Of a stretch of 6,307 nt of DNA, positions 1 through 6,052 are shown in pieces (within the stretch, counting starts at the first letter, position 1; every line of letters begins with the position of its first letter). The stretch is from JAHFPN01 sp036559465 (GTDB lineage: Bacteria > Pseudomonadota > Alphaproteobacteria > Rhizobiales > Xanthobacteraceae). The stretch covers positions 1 to 6,307 of the forward strand of contig DATBTC010000069.1 of the NCBI GenBank assembly GCA_036559465.1, written 5' to 3'. The notes beneath the pieces are model-generated. The model did no database searches and was not told where the DNA came from. It was given only the letters and a program-made list of their open reading frames with translations. Made by a program: the position numbers and the translations under genes.

Positions 1-1095
1 TGCCGCTGCGACAACCAGCGCCAGCTTCCGGCGCTCATCGTCTTCGGTGACCGGATTGCCGGCAACCGTGCTGGCAAATCCGCATTGCGGGCCGATCGCC
101 AGCCGGTCGAGATCGATGTAGCGGGTCGCTTCGTCGACACGGCGCTTGAGCGTATCGAGGCTTTCCAGCACCGGCGTCTTCGAGCTGATCACGCCCAGCA
201 CCACGCCCTTGTCCTTCGGCACGAAACGCAGCGGCGCGAAATCGCCGGCGCGCGGCGTGTCATATTCGAGCAAAAAGTGGTTCACATTGCTGCCAGCGAA
301 AAAGCGCTCGGCGACCGACTCGTAGCCACCCGCGCCAAGATAGTGGCCCTTGAAGTTGCCGCGACACATATGCACGCCGATGACCACGTCCGCGGGGCAT
401 TCGGCGACGGCATCGTTGATGCTCTTGATGTAGAGATCAACGAGAACATCGGGCTCGCTGCCCGAGCGCTTGATCTCGTCACGGATGGCGGGATCGCACA
501 GAAGCGCGACGGCGACCTCGTCGAGCTGCACGTAGCGGCAGCCGGCCTTGGCGAGCTCGGTGATCTCCTGCCGGAACACTTTGGCAAGATCGGCGAAAAA
601 TGAATCGACATCGGCATAGGCCGCGCGGTCGGCGAAATCGTTGCAGCGGTAGAAATGCATGGTCGAGGGCGCGGGGAGGGTGATCTTGCCGGTCAGTTTG
701 GTCACGCCGCGCAGGAACATGTATTCGTCGAGCGCCAGCGGCTGCAGCCGCTTGATCTTTTTCGTGGCGTAGGGCGCCGTGAACTCGACTTCGTGGCCGG
801 CGTCGTTGCGGAATTTGAACGAGGCGGGCTTGATGGCGAAGCCGTCGGTACGCTCGACGAAGCGTCCCCAATACGAGCCGCGGCGGAATTCGCCGTCGGA
901 CACGACCTTAAGCCCGACCTGCTCCTGCATCGCGACGACGTCGCGGATGTACTGGTCCTGCAATTTGCCGAACTCGGCGTCGCCGATCTCCCTGGCGGCA
1001 TGGCGGCGGAAGGCCTGCCGCAGCGCCGCAGGGCGCAGCAGGCTGCCGACGTGATCGGCGCGGAACGGCGGTCGGCCTTTGGCGGCGGCACTCAT
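1..1095 (-). CDS. MetE C-terminal-domain family protein (cobalamin-independent methionine synthase II-like), 3' end cut by window edge
   Basis: Reading the minus strand from an ATG at 1095 gives 365 codons without a stop up to the left edge. The product begins MSAAAKGRPPFRADHVGSLL and belongs to the family built on the catalytic (C-terminal) half of MetE. The zinc ligands of that family are all visible: His242 and Cys244 (VHMCRGN), Glu277 (LLEYDTPR) and Cys338 (PQCGFAS). An SDGEFRR motif lies at 66-72 and a QLDEVAV motif at 190-196. Family members usually have about 370-380 residues, so only a short tail is missing. There is no MetE N-terminal domain, so this is not a full-length MetE. Members transfer methyl or alkyl groups to thiols; known outliers include epoxyalkane:coenzyme M transferase and core methionine synthases. 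The real substrate is unknown. A good ribosome binding site (AGGAGA on the minus strand, 1104-1109) supports the start. The gene diverges from the TetR gene and carries an operator-like site just upstream. The family call is firm; the reaction is open. Confidence 0.93.
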   Translation of the reverse strand, partial: MSAAAKGRPPFRADHVGSLLRPAALRQAFRRHAAREIGDAEFGKLQDQYIRDVVAMQEQVGLKVVSDGEFRRGSYWGRFVERTDGFAIKPASFKFRNDAGHEVEFTAPYATKKIKRLQPLALDEYMFLRGVTKLTGKITLPAPSTMHFYRCNDFADRAAYADVDSFFADLAKVFRQEITELAKAGCRYVQLDEVAVALLCDPAIRDEIKRSGSEPDVLVDLYIKSINDAVAECPADVVIGVHMCRGNFKGHYLGAGGYESVAERFFAGSNVNHFLLEYDTPRAGDFAPLRFVPKDKGVVLGVISSKTPVLESLDTLKRRVDEATRYIDLDRLAIGPQCGFASTVAGNPVTEDDERRKLALVVAAA

Positions 1096-1103
1096 GCACG
1101 CGG

Positions 1104-1109
1104 TCTCCT
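1104..1109 (-). promoter_or_regulatory. Ribosome binding site of the MetE-like gene
   Basis: The minus strand reads AGGAGA, eight bases before the ATG at 1095. This fixes the start codon. An operator-like site begins only a few bases further upstream, so the mRNA leader is probably very short or the promoter overlaps the operator. Confidence 0.7.
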
Positions 1110-1112
1110 GAA

Positions 1113-1130
1113 AATTCTATAGTCCAATAG
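1113..1130. promoter_or_regulatory. Candidate TetR operator upstream of the MetE-like gene
   Basis: The plus strand reads AATTCTATAGTCCAATAG. It contains an imperfect 14-bp palindrome at 1117-1130 (CTATAG-TC-CAATAG). The half-site AATTCTATAG (1113-1122) reappears in inverted orientation at 1915-1924, in front of the acyl-CoA synthetase gene. Its complement on the minus strand (TATAGAAT) also resembles a -10 box, so the element may be a promoter, an operator or both. It lies 18 bases upstream of the MetE-like start. TetR-family regulators usually bind palindromes of this size near their own divergent promoters. Binding is inferred, not shown. Confidence 0.5.
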
Positions 1131-1187
1131 GTAGACTGTAGATCGCCGGCACGGCAGAAGACAATGGCCTCCCTGGCGAAAGCATGC

Positions 1188-1215
1188 GACAATCTCCGCG
1201 TCCTTCGGAATTGTC
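1188..1215. repeat. Short inverted repeat upstream of the tetR start
   Basis: GACAAT (1188-1193) and CCG (1196-1198) pair with CGG (1206-1208) and ATTGTC (1210-1215). This gives a possible stem with small bulges and a seven-base loop. A third GACAAT lies at 1160-1165. If the TetR protein starts at 1233 or 1248, the element is in the leader of its gene and could be a second regulatory site. It may also be chance. Confidence 0.3.
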
Positions 1216-1247
1216 CGACGCGAGCGACCGGAATGAACGTTCTCGCA

Positions 1248-1868
1248 ATGCCGTCGACCCGGCGCAACGCCAGCCAGCGCCGGCGCGCCCCGCAGATTAT
1301 CGATGCGGCCGCACGCGTCTTCGCCGAGCGCGGCTTTCATGGCGCCACCACGCAGGACATTGCCGACGTACTCGGTATCCGGCAGGCCAGCCTCTACTAT
1401 TACTTCTCGTCGAAGGAGGCGGCGCTGGAGCTCGTCTGCCTCAGGGGCGTCGAGGGCTTCTTCGAGGCCGCCAAGACGATCGCAGCACGGCCGGGAAGCG
1501 CAAGAAAACGGCTGATTTCATTGATCGAGTCCCACCTGTCCCCGCTGGTCGACCGGGCCGATTTCGTCAAGGTATTCCTCAATGAGCGCCAGCATCTGCC
1601 GCGCGAAAGCCGCCGCCGCATCGGCCGCTGGTCGCGCGGGCTCGAGCGCATCTTCGAGGACGTCATCAAGGAAGGCGTCGCCAAAGGCGAATTTCGCGCC
1701 GATCTCGACGTGCGCCTGGCAACTTTGGCCATACTCGGCATGTGCAATGCGGCATCGAGTTGGCAGCGCAAGGAAAATATCGACGTGAGGGACATTGCCG
1801 AGGAATTCGCGCGTCTGGTGACCGACGGGATGGGCAAACGCCCCACGGCGCGGCGGAAACGCCGCTGA
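1248..1868 (+). CDS. TetR/AcrR-family transcriptional regulator
   Basis: With the ATG at 1248 the product has 206 residues, the usual size for TetR regulators. The N-terminal DNA-binding domain spans about residues 12-60: RRAPQIIDAAARVFAERGF forms helix 1, and TTQDIADVLGIRQASLYYYF is the helix-turn-helix with the family's typical LYYYF end, followed by SSKEAAL. The C-terminal half (about 70-195) is the variable ligand-binding and dimerisation domain. Its NAASSWQRKENIDVRDIAEEF stretch resembles regulators of acyl-CoA or lipid-type catabolism, but this is only a resemblance. In-frame ATGs at 1164 and 1233 would add 28 or 5 residues. None of the three starts has a strong ribosome binding site, and I prefer 1248 because residues before it do not look like the family. 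The gene lies between two candidate operators. It probably represses the MetE-like gene and the downstream operon, with a substrate or its CoA ester as inducer (inference). Confidence 0.92.
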   Translation: MPSTRRNASQRRRAPQIIDAAARVFAERGFHGATTQDIADVLGIRQASLYYYFSSKEAALELVCLRGVEGFFEAAKTIAARPGSARKRLISLIESHLSPLVDRADFVKVFLNERQHLPRESRRRIGRWSRGLERIFEDVIKEGVAKGEFRADLDVRLATLAILGMCNAASSWQRKENIDVRDIAEEFARLVTDGMGKRPTARRKRR

Positions 1869-1881
1869 ACGCCGGCGTTGC

Positions 1882-1910
1882 TTGACGCGCGCGCCGATAT
1901 GGAATTCGAT
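1882..1910 (+). promoter_or_regulatory. Candidate sigma-70-type promoter of the acyl-CoA synthetase/transporter operon
   Basis: A TTGACG -35 hexamer lies at 1882-1887. With a 17-base spacer the -10 would be TTCGAT at 1905-1910, which is a weak match. A second -10-like string, TATAGA, lies at 1916-1921 but has no good -35 at standard distance. Either choice places the RNA polymerase site on top of the palindrome at 1902-1925, the arrangement expected for repression. Confidence 0.4.
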
Positions 1911-1925
1911 AGAGCTATAGAATTC
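1902..1925. promoter_or_regulatory. 24-bp palindrome, probable TetR operator of the acyl-CoA synthetase/transporter operon
   Basis: The left half (1902-1913) is GAATTCGATAGA and the right half (1914-1925) is GCTATAGAATTC. Ten of twelve positions pair symmetrically, the exceptions being the seventh and the innermost. The site is A/T-rich in an otherwise GC-rich region and overlaps a candidate promoter. It lies 28 bases upstream of the acyl-CoA synthetase start and directly downstream of tetR. Its right arm, CTATAGAATT, is identical to the minus-strand sequence in front of the MetE-like gene. Length, symmetry and position all fit a TetR-family operator; the identity of the binding protein is inferred from proximity. 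Confidence 0.65.
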
Positions 1926-1940
1926 TGCTGAGCCAGCGCG

Positions 1941-1947
1941 GGAAGAG
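1941..1947 (+). promoter_or_regulatory. Ribosome binding site of the acyl-CoA synthetase gene
   Basis: GGAAGAG is followed by six bases and then the ATG at 1954. It supports this ATG as the start. Confidence 0.65.
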
Positions 1948-1953
1948 CGCACG

Positions 1954-3831
1954 ATGACCGTCACGGTCGATCGCGACAGGCTACGCCGCACCACCGCTCC
2001 GCACCTTTTGTGCGAGCGGGCGCGAGCGATGCCGGATTCGGTCGCCTTCCGCTCCAAGCATTTCGGTATCTATCGCGAGCGCCGCTGGCGCGACTATGCG
2101 GCGTCGGTTGCGCACGCGGCGCGCGCGCTGCAGGACCTCGGCATCGCGCGCGGCGAGCGCGTCGCCATCATGGGCGATGTCTGCGAAGAGTGGATGATCT
2201 GCGATCTCGCCGCGCAATCGCTCGGCGCCATCACTTACGGAATCTATCCGACTGCAGCGCCCGCCGAGGTCGAATACCAGATGCGCGACGGCGGCGCCTG
2301 CGTGTTCATCGCCGAAGACCAGGAATATGTCGACAAGATTCTGCCTATCGCCGACCGGCTGCCGGATCTGCGCGCGATCGTCGTGCTCGACGATTCCGCG
2401 ATGTTCGGCTACGCGCAGGAGAAGCTGCACCGATTTACGGATCTGCTTGCCGCGGTGGAGAAGCCCGACCCGGCCTGGCTCGAAAAGAAACTGGCGGGAC
2501 TTTCACCGGCCGACCCCGCCTTCATCGTCTATACGTCCGGCACCACCGGTCATCCGAAGGGCGCGTTGGTCAGCCACGGCAAGCATCTCGCCGCCACCGA
2601 CACCGTGATTGCGCACTATCCGACGCTGCACGAGAAGCCGCATCGCACTGTCGTCTATCTTCCGATGTGCCATGTGCTCGGCCGCGACGTCGCCATCACC
2701 CTGCCGTTGATGTCGCAACTGGTGCCGCATTTCGGCGAGGACCCGGAGGATTTCGCAGCGACTTTGTTCGAGGTCGCGCCGACGGTGATGTTCACCGTGC
2801 CGCGCTATTTGCAGAAGTTCGCCTCGCATGTGCTGGTCGGCGTGCTCAATTCCAGCCGCATCAAGCGCGGCGCCTACGAATTCGCGGTGCGGTTCGCGCG
2901 CAAGCACGTACGCCGTCGCTGGGACGGCACCGCGTCCGGCCTGCATGAAGCCGCCTACCGGGTGTTGCGGGCGCTGGTTTTCCGGCCGATCCTCAACAAG
3001 CTCGGCTTCGACCGGCTGGAGCTGGTGGTCAGCGGTGGTGCTTCGCTACCGGCGGAGACCGCCGTCCTCTGGCAAATGTACGGAGTCAATGTCGTCGAGA
3101 TGTACGGCCAGACCGAGGAGGCGGGCGGCATCATCGCCGGCCAGCGCGGCCCCTTCGCGCGGCCGGGCAATGTCGGCACAGCCGTCGACGGCGTCGACGT
3201 CACGCTCGCAGACGACGGCGAGGTGCTGGTGCGCAGCCCGGACCTGTTCGACTGCTACTGGCAAAACGATGAGGCAACGCGCGAGGTCAAGCGCGCCGAT
3301 GGGTGGCTGCGCACGGGCGATATCGGCGAGTGGCGTGACGGCGCTTTGCGTCTCGTCGACCGCGCGCGCGACTTCATCGTGACCGTTGGCGGCAAGACGA
3401 TTTCGCCGTCCTATATCGAGAACGCGTTGCGCGCGAGCCCTTATGTGGCGGAAGCCGTGGTGTTCGGGCATGGCCGCAAATATCTGACGGCCGTCATCGA
3501 GATCGATTTCGACACCGTTGCCGACTGGGCGCGCACCAACAATGTCGGCTACACCGGTTTCACCAGTCTTACCGCGCATCCGCAGATCGAACGGCTCTTG
3601 CGTGTCGAGATCGACCGCGTCAACGGCGATCTTGCGCGCGTCGAGCAGATCAAGTCGTTTCGTATCTTGCCGAAGGCGCTCGATCCGGAAGAGGAGGGCG
3701 AGCCGGTGACGCCGACGCGGAAAGTCAAACGTAAACTAATGTACGAGCGCTTCCGCGATCTCGTCGACGGGATGTACGACGACAGTGAAGAACGGCTGAT
3801 CGCCGCCGGAGCCGGCGATGTGAAGTTTTAG
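1954..3831 (+). CDS. ATP-dependent acyl-CoA synthetase (AMP-binding, ANL superfamily; long-chain fatty acid-CoA ligase-like)
   Basis: The product has 625 residues and should turn a carboxylic acid, ATP and CoA into an acyl-CoA, AMP and pyrophosphate. The ANL-superfamily signatures appear in order: the phosphate-binding loop YTSGTTGHPKG at 193-203; YGQTE at 384-388, which contacts the adenylate; WLRTGD at 451-456 with the ATP-ribose Asp456; the hinge region VDRARD at 468-473; GGKTISP at 479-485; and a lysine-rich TPTRKVKRK at 586-594 near the end, where the C-terminal domain supplies the catalytic lysine. Length and the YGQTEEAGG form are closer to the 600-650-residue long-chain/bubblegum-like ligases than to FadD (about 560). 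Substrate length cannot be read from this. The gene is first in the operon, behind a palindromic operator, and 25 bases ahead of the solute-binding protein. The transporter therefore probably delivers its substrate or a precursor (inference). The protein is likely cytoplasmic; there is no signal peptide. Confidence 0.95.
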   Translation: MTVTVDRDRLRRTTAPHLLCERARAMPDSVAFRSKHFGIYRERRWRDYAASVAHAARALQDLGIARGERVAIMGDVCEEWMICDLAAQSLGAITYGIYPTAAPAEVEYQMRDGGACVFIAEDQEYVDKILPIADRLPDLRAIVVLDDSAMFGYAQEKLHRFTDLLAAVEKPDPAWLEKKLAGLSPADPAFIVYTSGTTGHPKGALVSHGKHLAATDTVIAHYPTLHEKPHRTVVYLPMCHVLGRDVAITLPLMSQLVPHFGEDPEDFAATLFEVAPTVMFTVPRYLQKFASHVLVGVLNSSRIKRGAYEFAVRFARKHVRRRWDGTASGLHEAAYRVLRALVFRPILNKLGFDRLELVVSGGASLPAETAVLWQMYGVNVVEMYGQTEEAGGIIAGQRGPFARPGNVGTAVDGVDVTLADDGEVLVRSPDLFDCYWQNDEATREVKRADGWLRTGDIGEWRDGALRLVDRARDFIVTVGGKTISPSYIENALRASPYVAEAVVFGHGRKYLTAVIEIDFDTVADWARTNNVGYTGFTSLTAHPQIERLLRVEIDRVNGDLARVEQIKSFRILPKALDPEEEGEPVTPTRKVKRKLMYERFRDLVDGMYDDSEERLIAAGAGDVKF

Positions 3832-3843
3832 AACAATGACAAC

Positions 3844-3850
3844 GGGAGGG
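3844..3850 (+). promoter_or_regulatory. Ribosome binding site that decides the start of the solute-binding protein
   Basis: GGGAGGG is followed by six bases and then the ATG at 3857. This strong site, together with the signal peptide that begins right after that ATG, rules out the in-frame ATG at 3836. Confidence 0.8.
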
Positions 3851-3856
3851 ACCACC

Positions 3857-5008
3857 ATGTTCAAGAAGGCTTTGCTCGGCGCCTTAACGGCGACCGTTTT
3901 TGCGCTGCCCGCGGCCGCGCAGGACTACGTCGTCGGCGTGACGGCGGCTCTCACCGGCCCGCCGTCGAGCACTTATGCGCCGGCGGTCGACGCGATGCGT
4001 CTCTATATCGACCGCGTCAATGCGGCCGGCGGCGTCAACGGCCGCAAGATCAAGCTCGTGATCGAGGACGACGGCGCGCAGCCCTCGAAGGCCGCGGCCA
4101 ACACGAAAAAGCTGATCACGCAGGACAACGTCGTCCTGGTGGTGAATGCGAGCCTGTCTTCGACCTATGCGCCGGTGATCGCCGAGAGCAAGAGCGCGGA
4201 GGTGCCGCTTCTGTTTGCCAGCGGTGTTTGCCCGCAGAGCGTCTATCCACCGGCCGATCCGCTGCAGTTCTGCACCACCGGCTACGCGTCGCATTTCGAC
4301 AGCCAGGCGACGCTCGACTTCATCAAGGCGACCGCCAAAGGGCCGGTGAAGATCGGCTTCTCGGCGATGGCGATCCCGCTCTCGCGCGGCGAGATGGACT
4401 ACGCCATGGAGTTGTCGAAGAAAGAGGGGATGGATCCGGTGGATCAGGAGGTGATCCCGCCGCCGACTGCCGACTACACGCCCTTCGCGACCAAGCTCAA
4501 GGATGCGGGGCCTAACTGGGTCTACTCCTGGGCGCCGTGGGTGACGCAGGTGCGCACGCTCGAGGCGCTGCGCAAGCTCGGCTGGAACGACGACTACATT
4601 GCCTGGGGCCATCTCGAGGCCGAGGCCGAGCTGGTGCGGCTGAAGGACGGCAAGTTCTACGTCGTCAATTCGAACGCGCTGTTCCAGGACGACCTGCCGA
4701 TCCAGAAGGAGATCGATGCCGCCGCCAAGCAGGCGGGCTCGAAATATCCGGCGCAGACCATGACCGAAGGCTGGATCGGCGGCATGGCGATCGAGGCGGC
4801 GCTGAAGGCGGGCGGCGCATCGGCCGACCGGGCCAAGCTGCGTAGCGCGATGGAGAACCTGACGATCGACACCAAGGGCCTGCGCGGCGGGCCGATCGTG
4901 TGGACCAAGGACAATCACTTCCGCACGCAGCTCTACTACCGCGTCTATAAGTGGGACGGCAGCAAGATCGCGCGCGTGCAGGACTGGAAGAACTACGCGG
5001 TGAAGTGA
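3857..5008 (+). CDS. LivK-type periplasmic solute-binding protein of a branched-chain amino acid (HAAT) family ABC transporter
   Basis: The product has 383 residues. It starts with a Sec signal peptide (MFKKALLGALTATVFALPAA, lysines at 3-4, hydrophobic core, cleavage most likely after Ala21), so it acts in the periplasm. The mature part is a type I periplasmic binding fold (Peripla_BP_6). It opens with VVGVTAALTGPPSS, followed by the family's NAAGGVNGRKIKLVIEDD (55-72), the QPSKAAANTKKLI helix, and the second-lobe segment from about 150. Cys125 and Cys139 could form a disulfide. The hexapeptide SSTYAP occurs twice (37-42 and 101-106), at places where such proteins contact ligand. Family members bind amino acids, but in catabolic clusters they also bind aromatic or other carboxylic acids and amides. 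The co-transcribed acyl-CoA synthetase favours a carboxylic acid here (inference). A palindromic repeat separates this gene from the permease, which would favour excess production of the binding protein. Confidence 0.95.
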   Translation: MFKKALLGALTATVFALPAAAQDYVVGVTAALTGPPSSTYAPAVDAMRLYIDRVNAAGGVNGRKIKLVIEDDGAQPSKAAANTKKLITQDNVVLVVNASLSSTYAPVIAESKSAEVPLLFASGVCPQSVYPPADPLQFCTTGYASHFDSQATLDFIKATAKGPVKIGFSAMAIPLSRGEMDYAMELSKKEGMDPVDQEVIPPPTADYTPFATKLKDAGPNWVYSWAPWVTQVRTLEALRKLGWNDDYIAWGHLEAEAELVRLKDGKFYVVNSNALFQDDLPIQKEIDAAAKQAGSKYPAQTMTEGWIGGMAIEAALKAGGASADRAKLRSAMENLTIDTKGLRGGPIVWTKDNHFRTQLYYRVYKWDGSKIARVQDWKNYAVK

Positions 5009-5018
5009 CCCCTTGCTT

Positions 5019-5145
5019 ACCTCTCCCCGCCGGGGAGAGGTCGACCCGCCGGAGCTCTGCGACGGCGGGTCGGGTGAGGGGGCCTTTTCACAGTCTCGAG
5101 CATCCCCCTCACCCCAACCCTTTCCCCGCAAAAGCGCGGAGAGGG
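5019..5145. repeat. Mosaic palindromic intergenic repeat (REP/RIME-like) inside the transporter operon
   Basis: Almost the whole gap between the binding-protein and permease genes is made of inverted repeats. The first is a perfect 11-bp pair around one base (ACCTCTCCCCG 5019-5029, CGGGGAGAGGT 5031-5041). The second is a 10-bp pair (CGACCCGCCG 5042-5051, CGGCGGGTCG 5063-5072). The third is a 10-bp pair (GGTGAGGGGG 5073-5082, CCCCCTCACC 5104-5113). The fourth is an imperfect 12-bp pair around AAAA (5118-5129 with 5134-5145). The first arm (CCTCTCCCCGC) and the last (GCGCGGAGAGG) are also complementary except for one base, so the unit is bounded by near-inverted ends. Such mosaics are known from rhizobial intergenic regions. 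It carries no coding signal. It could stabilise the upstream message or reduce read-through into the permease genes. Confidence 0.85.
5138..5145 (+). promoter_or_regulatory. livH ribosome binding site formed by the end of the repeat
   Basis: GGAGAGGG ends one base before the GTG at 5147, and its GGAG (5138-5141) has a five-base spacer. The same bases are the right arm of the last hairpin of the repeat (5118-5129 pairing with 5134-5145). The repeat therefore seems to provide the ribosome binding site and could also hide it in a stem. Confidence 0.55.
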
Positions 5146-5146
5146 A

Positions 5147-6052
5147 GTGCAGGCGCCATCTCAAATCTCGGAATTCGCCGTGCAACTCGCCGTCAACATC
5201 GTCGTCCTCGCGTCGATCTACGCGCTGATCGCGTGCGGCTATGTGCTGATCTACCGCGTCAGCCGCGTGCTCAATCTCGCGCATGGCGAACTGATGATGC
5301 TCGGCGCCTACATGGTGCTGGCGACCGCGTCGCTCTTCAACGGGCATCCGGTCATCGCGCTGGCCGCAGCCATCCTCCTGAGCCTGCTGGTCGGCGCGCT
5401 GGTCTATGTCTTTCTGATGCGCAAGATGACCGGCGAGATGGTGCTCGCCGCGATCCTCACGACGGTCGCGCTCGGCATTCTTATTCGCGGCCTGGTGGTG
5501 CTGATCTGGTCGGCGCAGCAGCAATATCCGGCGCAGGCGCTCGGCGTGCCGAACCCGTCGCTGGTGCTGTTCGGCGACGCGCGCATTTCGATGTGGTCCG
5601 CCGTGCTGGTCGCAACGACGGTCATTGTCTATGCGGCGCTGTTTGCCTTCCTGCGCTTCGGCCGCTGGGGCATGCGCATGCGCGCCGCCGGGCAGAACCC
5701 GCTGCTGGCGGCGCAGCGCGGCATCAACCTGCACGGTGTCTATGCTCTGGCCTGGAGCCTGTCGACGCTCACCGGCGCGCTCGCCGGCATATTGATGGCG
5801 CTCGATTCCGGCGTGACCGGCGGCATGCCGGTGATCGGGCTCAAGGCCTTTCCCGCGGCGCTGGTCGGCGGCCTCGACAGTCTGGTGGGCGCGCTGGCCG
5901 GCAGCCTTATCATCGCCGCGGCCGAGGTGCTTCTCATTTATTACGTCGACCCGCTGCTGTCCGACGTCGTGCCGTTTCTGGTGCTGATTGCCATGCTGGT
6001 GGTGCGGCCATGGGGCCTGTTCGGCACGCGCGAGGAGCTCGACCGTGTTTAG
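5147..6052 (+). CDS. livH: LivH-type inner-membrane permease of a branched-chain amino acid (HAAT) family ABC transporter
   Basis: The product has 301 residues from a GTG start and is a polytopic membrane protein. Hydrophobic segments lie near residues 12-36, 48-63, 68-90, 98-120, 150-170, 197-218, 225-262 and 268-287, the layout of LivH. Family signatures are present: NIVVLASIYALIACGYVLIYRVSRVLNLAHGE-type first helix and loop (17-48), the cytoplasmic coupling segment GMRMRAAGQNP...AAQRGI (175-193) that would contact the ATPase, GGLDSLVGALAG (241-252), and the C-terminal VVRPWGLFG (285-293). It should form the channel with the LivM-type protein. The start is not certain: GTG at 5180 (MQLAVNIVV) also fits the family and would leave the repeat wholly outside the gene, but its ribosome binding site is weaker. 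The symbol denotes the family; the transported compound need not be an amino acid. Confidence 0.93.
   Translation: MQAPSQISEFAVQLAVNIVVLASIYALIACGYVLIYRVSRVLNLAHGELMMLGAYMVLATASLFNGHPVIALAAAILLSLLVGALVYVFLMRKMTGEMVLAAILTTVALGILIRGLVVLIWSAQQQYPAQALGVPNPSLVLFGDARISMWSAVLVATTVIVYAALFAFLRFGRWGMRMRAAGQNPLLAAQRGINLHGVYALAWSLSTLTGALAGILMALDSGVTGGMPVIGLKAFPAALVGGLDSLVGALAGSLIIAAAEVLLIYYVDPLLSDVVPFLVLIAMLVVRPWGLFGTREELDRV

Noticed and set aside
85..603. Plus-strand open frame of 172 codons opposite the MetE-like gene.
   Set aside because: The minus-strand protein there carries the conserved zinc-site motifs, so the plus-strand frame is a shadow.
1164..1247. N-terminal extension of the TetR protein from an ATG at 1164.
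   Set aside because: The added 28 residues do not look like the family and codon use is poor there, and the stretch holds an inverted repeat. The upstream ribosome binding signal is weak, but the start cannot be excluded.
1868..1879. Perfect 12-bp palindrome AACGCCGGCGTT at the end of tetR, considered as a terminator or operator.
   Set aside because: With no loop it would form only a four-pair stem and no T-run follows, so it is not a terminator. It has no copy near the other promoter. Such short GC palindromes are common by chance here.
2010..2948. Plus-strand open frame of 312 codons inside the acyl-CoA synthetase gene.
   Set aside because: It is a shifted frame of a gene with all ANL motifs intact and has an Arg-rich composition with no recognisable domain.
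5042..5090. Hairpin followed by CCTTTT, considered as a rho-independent terminator after the binding-protein gene.
   Set aside because: The T-run is only four bases and is 12 bases beyond the 5042-5072 stem. The downstream permease needs read-through, so partial attenuation is possible but a true terminator is not supported.
3884..5734. Long open frame of 616 codons on the minus strand.
   Set aside because: It runs antisense across the binding-protein gene, the palindromic repeat and most of livH. Its product is a low-complexity Arg/Ala/His/Asp-rich sequence without domain character. It is a by-product of GC-rich codon use.
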